A stretch of DNA of 64,000 nt from Neonectria sp. B-13 (lineage: Eukaryota; Ascomycota; Sordariomycetes; Hypocreales; Nectriaceae). The stretch covers positions 1-64,000 of the forward strand of contig NOKP01000005.1 in NCBI GenBank assembly GCA_002682825.1, written 5' to 3'. This document shows positions 1 through 11,556 of this stretch, in pieces. Below the pieces are notes generated by a model, which saw only the letters and a program-made list of their open reading frames with translations, made no database searches and was not told the DNA's origin. Both the position numbers and the translations under genes were made by a program. Each line of letters starts with the position of its first letter. The first letter of the stretch is position 1.

Positions 1-396
1 ATTGGAAATCATGATCAAGAGGATACTCAACTGTAAGATGGCTTTCCGGGCTCATAACCTGTTGAAATGTGCACGTTGTATTGGTTAAAGAAGAAGAAAA
101 CTAGCGCTACCCAGCGGAAGCTACTGACAAGAAGAACATTCACATCCTAGCCACCAATGGATCGGAATAGCCATTGATCCGTGACAACGGATCTCAACAT
201 GTCTACCCCGCATGATTCTACATGGGATCATCGTCCGAATCCTTCCCCGCAAACTAATACCTCCCGGCAACCATCTCGTAGCCCGCAGCCGAGGAACGAC
301 AACTCCACGCGGTTATCAATTCGGAGTCCGAGGCTGTTGCTATGATAGTTTTTGCGACTGCGCAATACGGCTGCGCTTTTGCGTCTCTCCCGTGAA
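1..396. other. Left-edge non-coding stretch
   Basis: No supported gene. An open frame runs into the gene that follows, but its first in-frame ATG is at 397, so this stretch is read as its 5' leader and promoter. I see no RNA gene or clear repeat. Confidence 0.5.
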
Positions 397-3300
397 ATGG
401 CGTCGAGCCAGGACGAAGGCCCTGCCATTAAGTGCCACATCTGCCACAGCGCCTTCGCACGCCAAGAGCACCTGACGCGCCATATCCGACGACACACGCG
501 TGAGAAGCCCTACCGATGCCTGCAATGTGGGAAGTGCTTCTCCCGGCTGGATGTGCTTCATCGGCACACGGCCTCTCACGCGCAGGACGCCTCCGAATCG
601 CGTGCTGCTTCTGCTAGAGCGTGCGAAGAATGTGCAACTAGTCGTGTTCGCTGTTCAAAGGGCATCCCTTGTAGGCGATGCCAGGAACGAGGCTTGGGAT
701 GTAACTATCCCGCTGCCAGGAAGCGAAAGGCGACCTCTGACCGGGTTAGGACGGCACTGAAGAGAGCGCAGTTGGCCGTGCAACAGCTTGACACGATATG
801 CGTTGATACGTCTCGTGTTGATGCACTCGACGAGACACATCAGCAAGTGGACAAGGTAAATAGCAGTCCTGATCAGATTCAGCAAGCAAGAGGTCCGAAC
901 GAAGCTCTATGGACGCCAGAAGTCGATCTAATCCACAACACCAACCTGCAGCGACCCAATGCTGATGACTCCTTCAATGCGGATAATCTGGATCCATTTG
1001 CCGCCGATCCGGCGTTCGGCGGCGTGGTACTGGGCATGTCATCCGTGAACTGGCTCTCTCCCCAGTACCAAAATACCCTGGAATGGGACGACCAGCTGGC
1101 GGCAATATCTTACGAAGGTATCGGATCCGGAGACATCGGCTTCTACTTCCCTTGCAACGCCGTCGAGCCAGTCCGCGACTCGGCATTACAGTCGAATATG
1201 GACAGAGATGCGGAGCCTCTGGACCCGGCCATGATGCTTCCATCCGAAGATCAGTACAGTGGGCCAGTCAACATGGAGAAGGCGTCTCCAATCTCTGTCA
1301 GGAGCTCTACTGGCTCCCTTGCGTCCAAGACAACCGAGGGAAGGTTCTATGTCGACGGAGCTGCGTCGAGGGCTCCGTTTAGAGGTCAACTGGCTAGACA
1401 CTCTATGCTGCGAATTACCCCGTCAGAAGACGATGGCGCAGAATCAACGACTCCACACAGTGATGGAATGGTCCCAACAACCTCAAAAGACTTCAATAAG
1501 CCGCAAGGGGAGTTGGTTTCAGACTACGCCTACCAGAGCATGCTTGAAGGGGTTGATGCAAACGTCCAGACACACTTGCTTGACTTGGAGGCGCCTTCAA
1601 TCCCATCATTGACTCATATCCGAGCCTTTATGCAGCACTATTTCGACAGCTTCCACCCAACATACCCGTTTCTGCGGAAAAGTGCAGACACATTTGACCA
1701 GCCGGGAGGTTGGGTCCTTCTTCTCGCCGTGTCAGCTATAGGAGCCGGTTATTCCCGGGAAGCCCACAGCACGAACTCAAGAGATACGATGCTTGATTTG
1801 GCAAGGAAGCACGTAGTCCTCTGCACCTCAGATGCCTCTCAGACCAGCAGTGGAGATGTGTGGATGCCGTCTGGGCTGGAACCTACACATCACACCATCA
1901 AACTTTCAGCTCTCCAGGCTGGCATTCTGACTCTCATTTGCATGCTCCACAGCGGCAAGACGAGCTTGATAGAGCGGGCAACGGCGGAAAGATATGACCT
2001 CGTGCAACAGTGTAAAGCCATGAGACTTCTGTCAGAGTCGGAGTATTGCACCGAGACGGATCCAGCCACTGGACATGAAACTATGATTTCTCGGTGGGTG
2101 GAAAAACAAGCCCGTATCAGAACTGGGATGATGATATGGGTGAGTCATTTATTCCTTCCGTGCCCTCCGAGTCAACTCGTTAATATATGAATAGCTACTA
2201 GACTCGGTGTTTGCGTTCGAGTTCAATTGCTCGCCCCTGTTACAACTCGGCGATGCCACGTCCTCACTGCCGTGCCCAGAGGATTTATGGGAACACCCAA
2301 CGATGGAGCAAGTTATTGACAAAAAGCATAATACCGGTTCGTAGATGCTTCGAACGTGGTGATTGCATGCTAACTCTGCCAGTAACACTCCTCGAAGCGA
2401 CCGAGATATTGTACATGGAGAAACGTCTCCCCCCCAACCTCGGTGACTTTAGCAATATACTGCTCATCTATGCAATTCTCCGGAGGACCAAAGAAGTATT
2501 GCACCAACACCAGAGCCGCCTGTCAAACTGGACACCGAATGCCAAGACGCAATCGCGAACTGTCGCCCAACCCATAGCCGAGACCTGGCCGCCGTCTCTA
2601 CCTGTCATCTCAAAATGGAGAAACAGCGCCTGCGACTGCCTCGATATTCTGCATTGGAGTGCAAACGGAATGGCTGCGACGGCTGGCGGCTGGGAACATC
2701 CTACCATCTTGCACCTCCATATCTCAAGGCTGCTTCTCCTTACACCAACGAAGTACATCCAGTACGTCGCTGCTGGGTCATCGCCGATAGCTTCGAGTCG
2801 AGGACAGGACGACGCAAAGTACAGAGAAGCATGTAGTCATCTCCACCAGTGGGCTATCCGCGACCAATTTAAGGCAAGGTTATCCATGGTCCACGCCGGT
2901 GCGTTGCTGTGGCATGTCCGCCGATACAGTAGCGATGGCTTTCTGGAGCCGTTTGCCATATACATTGCTACCCTGGCAGTTTGGGCATACAGTGTATCTA
3001 CGCAGTCAGTCAGGGGAAATGGACTACCGAGCGGTACAGGGTCAGATTCGAGACAGCCTTCTTCAGAAGTCAACCCCGGGCAACAGGCGACCGACACAGA
3101 AACAGACGAAGAACCCGATCCGGCCTTCATCCACCTGGACCGACCATGCGATGACGAAATGGTACAGATATACGTACGCCTAGGACACAGGATCTCAGCT
3201 TACATGCTACGAGTGGGTGATATTTGTAGCGTAGGTGCGCCTAGAAAGATTCTGAAGGAAGGGGTGCGCCTGCTGTTGGGGAAATCAAAAGTTATCCTTG

Positions 3301-3431
3301 AAGAGGGCTCTGGTGACATATCGGATGCTAGACAAGACCGAACGGACACGTGGGGAATCGGGCAGTCGTTCAAGAAGACACTGCTTCAATTGATACAAGC
3401 TACTGAAAACGGGAATACCGCAGTGGAATGA
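397..3431 (+). CDS. Transcription factor with C2H2 fingers plus Zn2Cys6 cluster and fungal_trans domain
   Basis: Three exons (397-2139, 2195-2336, 2383-3431) give 977 aa. Two C2H2 fingers come first (C13, C16, H29, H33 and C41, C44, H57, H61), followed at once by a Zn2Cys6 cluster (C76, C79, C86, C92, C95, C102) and a basic stretch. The middle and C-terminal half carry a fungal-specific transcription factor domain; its conserved start ([17 protein letters not shown]) and the LPCPEDLW motif are visible, and LPCPEDLW is only read correctly when the first intron is removed. Intron 1 starts GTGAGT and is phase 0; intron 2 starts GTTCGT and is phase 1. ATG 397 is the first ATG in the open frame and gives the expected N-terminus just before finger 1. 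It should be a nuclear DNA-binding regulator. It is convergent with the alpha-xylosidase, 170 bp apart; whether it regulates that gene is unknown. Confidence 0.9.
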
Positions 3432-3601
3432 GCTGCTCGTGTTCTATGTTTTCTGCGGCAGTGTAATATCTCAAACTTGGTCGTTTCGCCCAATGTCGCG
3501 ACAAAAAAGATGGTGTGGAATTACCTAGTAATACGAGTCATTTTATCTATCTACCAATGCCTATTTCCAACTCTATGAGCCTGGGCGTTATCATTCCTGC
3601 A

Positions 3602-5639
3602 TTATACCTTGACGAAAACCGGCATCTCACTCAGCGGACAAGAGACCTCGACAACCTGTCCCCCGTCGTAAGTCTCGTCGCTAGCGAAAGCCTTCCATCT
3701 CTCCCCACACTGCAGAGGAGGCAGATATACATCCATGGATCTCACCTCCGGATTCAACACCGGGCAAACGAGGTACTTCTCCCCGTACATGTACTGCGTT
3801 GAAATCTCCCAGCACCTCTTATCCTGGGGGAACTCATAGAAGAGCGGCCTCATGATCGGGCTTCCCTTCTCATGAGCCTCCGTCATCAGCTTACGCGTAT
3901 AATCACGAAGCTCCTCGCGAATGTCGATATATCTCCGACAAATATCATAGACGTCCGCTCCATACGACCACACCTCGTTGTCCGCTCCGCTGCGGCACGT
4001 CGCACCACCCGAGGTCCCAAGCTGCGGCTGGCGCGGCTCCCTATCACCATGGAGCCGCATGACAGGACAGAAGGCGCCCCATTGGAACCAGCGGACGAAG
4101 AGTTCGCGGAACTTCTCATCGTTGGGATCTCCGCCGTGGAAGCCGCCGATATCTGTCGTCCACCACGGCAGGCCAGCAATGGCCATATTCAGGCCTGCCG
4201 TCAGTTGATTTCTCAAGCTTGACCACGAGGACGCGATATCGCCGCTCCAGACGAGGGCTCCGTATTTCTGGCTGCCGGCCCATGCGCAGCGGAGTAAGTT
4301 GACGACCTGTGTTTCGCCTTCTGCCTTCATCCCTTCGTAAAATGCCTTGGCATACTCGACGGGGTAAATATTACCAATCGTCGAGTTGGATCCTAGGAAA
4401 TACCGATAGTTGTCAAAGTCGTAGGCCGTGTATTCTGGTTCTGCCTCATCGAGCCAGAATGTCTTGATGCCCTTTGAATAATAGTTGTCCTTGGCTGTCT
4501 TCCACAGATAGTCTCGGGCCTCTGGATTAGTTACGTCGATATGTATTGTCTCGCCCTCAAAGTCGAGTCCGGTTCGCACGCCTCGGTCTGTTCGGATCAA
4601 ATAGCCGTGTTCAAGCATATGCTGATAGTTCTCAGATTGTTTGTCAACGGTCGGCCAAATCGATACCATAAGCTCGACCTTCATGTCTTTAAGCTCTTTG
4701 ACCATCGCATCTGTACACTATTAGAAACACGCCTCCACCATGCTTTAGAGAGTGCTTACCGGGATCAGGCCAGTACACCGGGTCAAACTTCCACTCTCCC
4801 TGCTTGGGCCAGTGGAAGAAGTCGACGACGATAAGGTCGAGGGGAATGTTTCGACGGTGATATTCCCGGGCGACCCCAAGAAGTTCGTCCTGGGTCTGAT
4901 AGCGAAGCTTGCACTGCCAGAAACCCAAGCCATACTCAGGCATCATCGGGACTTTTCCAGTCGCCTCAGCGTAGGCCTCCTCAATCTCCGCGGGGGTATC
5001 CCCAAGGACAATCCAATAATCAAGGACCGTGGTTGAATAGGCCTCAAAGGACATGACGTTCTTGCCAAAGACCGCACGGCCAATGGATGGATTATTCCAT
5101 AGTAATCCGTACCCGAGAGATGAAAGCGCAAAGGGTACGCTGGCCTGCGAGTTGCGGTGGGCAAGCTCGAGATCCTGGCCCTTCAGATCGAGACACGGTT
5201 GCTGATATTGACCCATGCCAAAGATCTTCTCGTCCGGATCGATGCTCTCAAGACGCATCGTGAGGTGGTAGTTATCCGTACCCAAGATTGCCTTGAACTC
5301 ACGAGCCTCAACCTCGATGGCGCTGCACTTGGGATCCAGAATGTCCCGGCGGTTGCGCATGTACTCCTCGAGAACAAGCTTGCCTTCAGCGTTCCGAATG
5401 GTGATTTTTCCAAGTTTAGAAACGGTGGCTTTCGCCTTTCCGTTGCTTACAACTGCTGCATCGTCTGAGATGGAAATATGTGACTCTGTTGGCAGGGGTT
5501 GTTGGAGCGCCCAGTCGTTCGCGGGCATCACGCCGGATTTGGTGGCGCGTACTCGGAATGCGTTGAGCCCCCAGGGTTGGATCCAAAGCTGCTCCGCATC
5601 GTATCTGTAAACAAGAATGCCGTCTTTGTTGAAAAACAT
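3602..5639 (-). CDS. GH31 family alpha-xylosidase
   Basis: Two exons (5639-4760, 4710-3602, read on the minus strand) give 662 aa. This is a glycoside hydrolase family 31 TIM-barrel enzyme of the alpha-xylosidase (YicI/XylS) type, which removes alpha-linked xylose from xyloglucan-derived oligosaccharides. The motif KTFWLDEAEPEY holds the catalytic Asp (about residue 381), and WSGD...NMAIAGLPWWTTDIGGF holds the acid/base region. The 49-bp intron is flanked by GTAAGC and ACAG and restores WPDPDAMVKELKDM, a highly conserved stretch. No signal peptide is seen, so it is probably cytosolic and acts on imported oligosaccharides. The start is uncertain: the frame stays open upstream to about 5757 with no ATG, only a GTG at 5705, while ATG 5639 gives a typical family N-terminus (MFFNKDGILVYRYDAE). 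Substrate is inferred from family. Confidence 0.88.
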
Positions 5640-7148
5640 TTCGGCGTTGTAATAGGCTGCCCAGGATACTGGAAGCTGCGTGGGCGAAGGATGAGTGGCT
5701 TTCACGGCAACGATGCGACTTGAAACAAGTATGATGGGAGTTTGATTACCACACGGTATTTAAAAGCAGGTCGGTAGCGGAATATGGTGGTTTGCGTCTC
5801 CATCGGAACAAGACGCCTGATTAATGCCGTCGTTGTGGATTCGGTTCGTTATCGTGACGCTGTCGCACTACGCCACCGGAGTGATCGTCGTCCCCCCGCC
5901 GGAGGTTGAAGAGTGTGACGCTTGCGCCCCATTTTCGCTGTAGCTGGCTTGGATCATGCTTGTTAATGGGCTACTAGGGAATCAAGGCAGAGCTACAGCT
6001 GGGTAAATGCCAAAGTAGCTGAGAGATGCAGTGCGTGGCAATACCTACCTCAATCTCCCCACCGGACTTGGGATAATGTGACATCGCCGATGTAAATTTC
6101 ACCCCATAACACAGCTGTGGAACAGAATACCACTGTACTAAACTGGGCAAAAGTGTAAGGAACCCTACTCTTGGAACCCCAGTAATTACAGCCTATCTCG
6201 TGCTCGACAACAGCTAAATCACTCAGAAATAGCGTCTCAGACCGTGATCAACTGCCGGCCGTGCCCATGCACGGAATACCGCATGACTTGAGTAGCAGAG
6301 GGCCTGATATGGTCATCTGTTCAGTACGTGGCTCGCCTCCCTTCAGATGATTGTCCTAGGATAGTAAAAAGAGATCGTCTAGATCTTCTAGCATAGGTCA
6401 GCCTTTGATGTAAATTATATCGAGGACGACTGCGGGGCTGCCAGGCTATCGTTGCTGACTGAGGCGGCAATTGCGTATACAAAGAATGGGTGATGTCAAG
6501 GAATAAAGGGGATATGAATCAGTCAAAGGCTACAAAGCACGTCGCTCTATCCGTCAACCAAAAGTACCCAGCTATGCTCAGCTCCTAGATTGAATTGTCT
6601 CCTTGAGCAAGACACTAATATGCGGGAAAACCCCTGCTCCCATCACCTTTGTCACTAGTGAGGTGCTGAGGGCCACGTCCTTTCTGAACCCATGGTGACC
6701 ATCCCGGAAGCCCGTAGGGTATGGCTCAACAAGCACTGGTAGATGATAATATCCATTTCTGTCTAATCAACGAGGGTAACCCATAGTTTGGAAGCTTCTT
6801 GTTTGCCATAATGCCTGGGAAACCCAAAACACCCGCCACGCCACCTACGTATTTTGGTGTACGAACAAACCATATTTAGGTACCTCGAAGGCGGCATCCA
6901 CATAGAAATTCTTGCAGAAGAAATAAGGCTTGACGTGGTGAGTCGAATGAGTCATAAAACTCTGCTTCTCAACATTCACGGCCGCTCGAAATAGTGAAGG
7001 GATCATCCTCTTACATATCTCAACCTGGCTCATGTTCATCAGTTGGTGACCAGTCTACAGATTTCTAGACTCATACGGTACGTCTTATGCTTTCAGTTGG
7101 TACGAAATGAAGCTAACGCGACTGAAGATAACGACGTTGCCAGCAGCC
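5640..7148. other. 1.5 kb intergenic region
   Basis: No coding sequence that I can support on either strand; the open frames are short and lack recognisable motifs. It should hold the promoter of the leftward alpha-xylosidase near 5640-5900 and that of the rightward RNase H-fold gene near 6900-7148. Confidence 0.4.
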
Positions 7149-7967
7149 ATGGAAACCCCACCGCGCCATACCGGACTTCTCAGAGAAGAAAATCTAGTTG
7201 TTAGATGGCTCTTTGGATACTGTCACGATCCCTACGCCCAGTCCAGTCCTTCGTGGCCTTCTATACCAGATACAGAGTCCAACATGAAACGCGTTACGCT
7301 GCTTAGTGTCAACATCGGTGCCGTCGAAGAGCACGACCAAGTCATTCAACAATTTCACATTGGTATATCTATTCTTGAAACGGAGTGGCTAGAGAATGCT
7401 CTTGATCCATTTCCCGAACCAAATTTGGCAGCAAATATGATCCAATCTAGTTATTACGTCGTGGGGAGTCCCGACTACCGGGTGGGCACGGCGGAGATGT
7501 CGATATTCGGAAAGGTCCAGCCAATTTCTCTGGTGGATCTCAAGGAAAAGCTGGAAACTACAATGGCCCGCGGAAACTGCATTCTTGTTCTCCATGAAAG
7601 CAAACGGGGGCTTTCACTACTGGAAAGATTAGACATCCACCTCAACCCGCTGTTTACCATCGACACCGTGAAAGCAGCACAGCACCCGCTTCGACTATCG
7701 TACAGATACAGCCTGGCGAAAATGTTGGAAGAGCTCGAGATTCCATTCACATGCCTCTGCTGTCCCGCGAACAGTGCTCATTTCGCGCTTCGAGCCTTGC
7801 TGATGATCGTGGTCAGAGACACGGAGCGACAGTTTATTCTTACCCCGGATTGGGTGCCGATACTCAAAGCTGTTGCTCAAGCTCCTCGACCGCTAACAAA
7901 GGAAGAGAAAGGTGAGAAAGTAAAGAGTTCTCCCGCAGGTGCAGGGCGACGCAGAAGGGCTCAATAA
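7149..7967 (+). CDS. Gfd2/YDR514C-like RNase H-fold protein, probably catalytically dead
   Basis: Single exon, 272 aa from ATG 7149, which has a strong context (CAGCCATGG); an upstream in-frame ATG at 7107 would add 14 residues. The fold resembles the fungal Gfd2/YDR514C C-terminal domain, an RNase H-like DEDDh exonuclease family: a first strand (TLLSVNIGA), a QFHIGISILETEWL strand, an ILVLHESKRGLSLL segment, FTIDTVKAA, and a final helix ending AHFALRALLMIVV. Positions that normally hold catalytic acids look substituted: the D-x-E strand reads VNIG, the H-x-V-x-N-D segment has no Asp, and the H...ND-A motif reads CCPANSA. The C-terminus is lysine- and arginine-rich. Function is unknown; a non-catalytic nucleic-acid-binding role is only a guess. 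Confidence 0.6.
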   Translation: METPPRHTGLLREENLVVRWLFGYCHDPYAQSSPSWPSIPDTESNMKRVTLLSVNIGAVEEHDQVIQQFHIGISILETEWLENALDPFPEPNLAANMIQSSYYVVGSPDYRVGTAEMSIFGKVQPISLVDLKEKLETTMARGNCILVLHESKRGLSLLERLDIHLNPLFTIDTVKAAQHPLRLSYRYSLAKMLEELEIPFTCLCCPANSAHFALRALLMIVVRDTERQFILTPDWVPILKAVAQAPRPLTKEEKGEKVKSSPAGAGRRRRAQ

Positions 7968-8385
7968 GGATGGAAGAATTATGTTGGATATTTGAAGTTG
8001 AATTGATCTGTGGCTGATGAATCTGGTGATGCGCAATACAATATGCATGCACAACTTTTGTCTAGGGAGTGTCGCTATTAATGGAGAGATAAGAAGACAA
8101 TGTCTTGTGTCCGCCTTCCGGACGTGGCAAAGCAAAAACCACAGGAGAGACAAGGCTTATCTCGAGAGCCCTATTGCAGTCTCTCATTTGACTGTGCACC
8201 CCCGGATTATGCGGCTGAGTGGAGTGGTCGAGCCTATGGAGATGCGGCGGCCCTCACCGACAAATGTAAGCCCAAGCCACGGCCGACTCCGAAGCGGCGT
8301 CCGATCCAGACCCAAGGTCAGCGACGTCACCATCAACATCAACATCAACGTCCGAATACTACTGTTGAACCTCATCACCGCCATC
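7968..8385. other. Intergenic region and URC4 promoter
   Basis: Non-coding. The frame of the URC4 first exon is open back to 8017, but the family N-terminus begins at ATG 8386, so this is taken as a leader. It includes a low-complexity CATCAACATCAACATCAACG run near 8331-8350. Confidence 0.4.
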
Positions 8386-9833
8386 ATGCAAAGCGACAGG
8401 GACTATCTGCTCTCGCTCCAGGCGGTCCGCGCCAACGCCGCCAAGGTGCTGGAGGCTGCCACCAAGGGCGAGCTGCACCACTTCGACTACGATGCGTCGC
8501 GGATGAGCGTCGCGTCTGACTTCGTCACCGGAGTCATCAAGGTCAGTTCCCACTGAATCTCACTGAGCTATCCCATACTCACGCCCCCGACAGCGCGACT
8601 TCGGCCCCGACAGGTTCAGCGAGATCCCGCCCCACGGCCGCTGGCAGCACTTCAACGTCGGCGGCGTCCCGCGTGTGGACGCGCTGCTTTCCAGATGGCG
8701 CGGCGACGGCTGCGAGAAGTTCGAGGTCACTCGTCGCCTGATCGATCTGTTCTTTGTGTCGGTTCTCCTCGATGCGGGCGCGGGCGACCACTGGCGCTTC
8801 AAGGAGCCGGGCACGGAGGAGTACTACGTCAGAAGCGAGGGCATCGCTGTAGCGGCGCTGCACATGTTCAAGGCCGGGGCGTTTGTGTCCAAAGGGGCAG
8901 ATCCAGACGAGGTTGACGGTGAGTCTACGATACACGCCTCAAGAAGAGTATCTGCTAACCGATGACACAGGGCACGGCCTCGAGAGGCTGACTGAAGAAT
9001 CCTTCAATAAATACTACCAGATCTCACCAGAGAACCCCATGGTCGGAGTTGCTTCCCGCGTTCGTCTGCTCAACGACTTGGGCACATCTCTGCTACAGCT
9101 GCCAGGGATCTTTGGAGAAAGCGGTCGTCCGGGAAACATGGTTGGTAAGTGCACTTCGGCCATCTCTGTACGCATATGAAACCCATGTTAATCAATCCAA
9201 GACTACATTACCAAGCGAGCTGGCGATTCCAAGAAGCTCGACTACGAAGATCTCTGGTCGACCCTGCAGCGTACGCTGATTCCAGCCTGGCCCGAGGACC
9301 GCACGACTGTCGAAGGCGAGCCCATCGGCGATGCATGGCCTCTTGCTGTCCTCGCCGAACAGGCCGAAGACAAGAGCCCAAGGAACACGATCCAGCCGTT
9401 CCACAAACTCACACAATGGCTCGCCTACTCCCTGATGGTGCCCTTCGTGAGGCTGCTCGGCTACGAGTGGGACAACGCCCATCTGGGAACGGGCCTTCCC
9501 GAGTATCGCAACGGCGGCCTCTTCGTGGACCTCGAGGTCTTGTCCCTGAAGAAGGACGTCCTCGAGGAGGGCATCAAGACGTCAGGAGAAGCTCTTCCGG
9601 CGTATGATACCACATCCGACATCATCGTCGAGTGGCGCGCCATGACGGTAGCATTGCTAGATGAGCTGTATCGGACCATTTCTACCGAGTTTGCCGCCGA
9701 GGGCGTCACGTTGAGCATGGCCCAGATGCTGGAGGCTGGGACTTGGAAGTCGGGCCGCGAGCTGGCTGCCAAGTATAGGCCAGAGACGAAGTCGAGCCCG
9801 ATTCTGGCTCGAGGCGACGGGACTCTGTACTAG
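8386..9833 (+). CDS. URC4: URC4 uracil catabolism protein (DUF1688)
   Basis: Four exons (8386-8541, 8594-8918, 8971-9144, 9202-9833) give 428 aa. The protein is a full-length DUF1688 member, with the family blocks DYLLSLQAVRA, FSEIPPHGRWQHFNVGG, LLDAGAGDHWRF, SPENPMVGVASR, TIQPFHKLTQWLAYSLMVPF, GLPEYRNGGLFVD and LEAGTWKSGRELAAK. URC4 is one of the proteins needed for the reductive-independent uracil catabolism (URC) route of yeasts and filamentous fungi, which releases urea and ends in a C3 semialdehyde/3-hydroxypropionate; its exact biochemical role is not settled. Introns of 52, 52 and 57 bp join the conserved blocks in frame. The next gene, convergent and about 100 bp away, is a malonate/methylmalonate semialdehyde dehydrogenase type enzyme, a sensible partner. 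No URC1 or other URC gene is in the window. Confidence 0.92.
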
Positions 9834-9937
9834 CACGGGTCCTATCATAAAACACATTGTATTGTAGTCACGACCATGAACATTTCTTTGAAGTCTCAAG
9901 AACGTATTATTCAAACTATGGCACATGTACACTACGC

Positions 9938-11556
9938 TTATTGCTGCGTCGGCATCGCCACCTCAGCCTTGGTCGAGATGGCATCCTCCTCGGCCCACTT
10001 GGCCGTCACCGTCTTCTGCTGCGTGTAGAAGCTAATACCGGGACGTCCGTAGAAAGTGGTCGCGCCTCCGCCGGCCACGCTCCGCTTGTTTCCGGTGAAG
10101 GAGAACATGGGCAGCGGCACGGGAATCGGCACGTTGATGCCGACCTGGCCGGCCTCGATCTTGCGCCGGAACGACTCCGCCGTCGGCCCGGAGCTGGTGA
10201 AGATGGCCACGCCGTTACCGTACTCGTTATCGTTGATCAGGTCGATGGCCTCGTCCAGCGTCGCCACGTTGAGGCACAGTAGCACCGGGCCGAAGATCTC
10301 CTCGCGGTAGCAACGCATCTTGGGCGTGACTTCGGTGATGATGGTAGGCCCGACCCAGTTCCCGTTGGCGTAGTCCTCGTTGGCCGGCTTGAAGCCCCGT
10401 CCATCCAGCACGACATTGGCGCCTTCGTCCTTCGCCGAGGCGATCAGCTCCTCGATGCGGCTCTTGCTCTGAGGCGAGATGACAGGGCCCAGGTCCGCGT
10501 TGGCCTCGAAGCCGCCGTTGACCTGCAGCGTCTTTGCGTTCTCAACAAGCTCCGGCAGCCAGTCTTTCGTCGCACCGACAAAGACCACGGTGCTCAGCGC
10601 CATACAACGCTGTCCCGCGGCGCCGAACGCGGCTCCCACGACGCTCTTGATGAAGTTGTTCTTGTTGCAGTCCGGCAGCACTGCGGCGTGGTTCTTGGCG
10701 CCCAGGTTGGCCTGCACGCGCTTGCCGTTGGCGGAGCCGCGAGCAAAGACATACTCACCTGCTTGGTTGCTGCCGACGAAGCTAATGGCCTTGATGCGCG
10801 GCTCGTCGAGGATGAAGTTGACCGTCTTCTTTGCGCCGTGGATGACGTTGACGACGCCATCGGGAAAGCCGGCTTTCTGGCACAGCTCTGCGATGATCAT
10901 GGCTGCGCCGGGGTCTCTTTCCGAGGGCTTGAGGATGATGGTGTTGCCGGCGATGGTGGCCACTGGGAGAGACCAGAGCGGGATCATAGCAGGGAAGTCT
11001 ATTGAAATATCAGCAACGCTGTGTCTCATGTTTGCCGGTTTGTTTATTGAACCAGCACGTGAAATGACTTACTAAATGGGCAGATGGCGGCTACAACGCC
11101 CAAAGGCTCCTTGTACGTCCTCGTCTCCATGTCCTTGGCCACCTCGAGCACCTCGCCCTTGAGCAACTCCGGCGCCCCGCACGCGGCCTCGGCGACCTGC
11201 AGCCCACGAAGCACATCGCCCTTTGCGTCGGCGAGCGTCTTGCCCTGCTCGAGGGTGATGTTCGCAGCCAAGCGGTCCCAGTTCTCGCGGATGAGGGCCA
11301 CGAGGCGGAACATGAGCTGCTGGCGGTGCAGGACGGACGTGGCCCGCCAGGCAGGAAACGCGCGCTGGGCCGAGTCGACGGCGGCGCGCATCTCGGCGTC
11401 GGTGCTCTGCGGCACGCGCGTCACCAGGTTGTTGGTGGCCGGGTCATGGAGCTCGATGAACTCGGTGGTTTCCGAGGGCTTGAAGGCGTTGTCGATGAAC
11501 CAGTGCGTGTCGACCACCTCCTCGATCTTGGCGTGCGTCGTGGGATAGCTGCTCAT
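9938..11556 (-). CDS. Methylmalonate/malonate-semialdehyde dehydrogenase (CoA-acylating) family
   Basis: Two exons (11556-11073, 10998-9938) give 514 aa. This is a class of aldehyde dehydrogenase that oxidises methylmalonate or malonate semialdehyde to propionyl- or acetyl-CoA with NAD+ and CoA. Visible motifs are [13 protein letters not shown], the [21 protein letters not shown] cofactor region, [12 protein letters not shown], the catalytic Cys at about 293 in [11 protein letters not shown], and EEIFGPVL. The 74-bp intron splits the NFPAM motif and is confirmed by it. The N-terminus begins directly at the ALDH fold ([14 protein letters not shown]), without an evident mitochondrial presequence, which is unusual for this normally mitochondrial enzyme. 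Next to URC4 it may take the malonate semialdehyde from uracil or beta-alanine breakdown; that is inference. Confidence 0.92.

Noticed and set aside
8100..8519. His/Arg/Gln-rich frame overlapping the URC4 start
   Set aside because: Out of frame with the conserved URC4 exon and made of low-complexity sequence.
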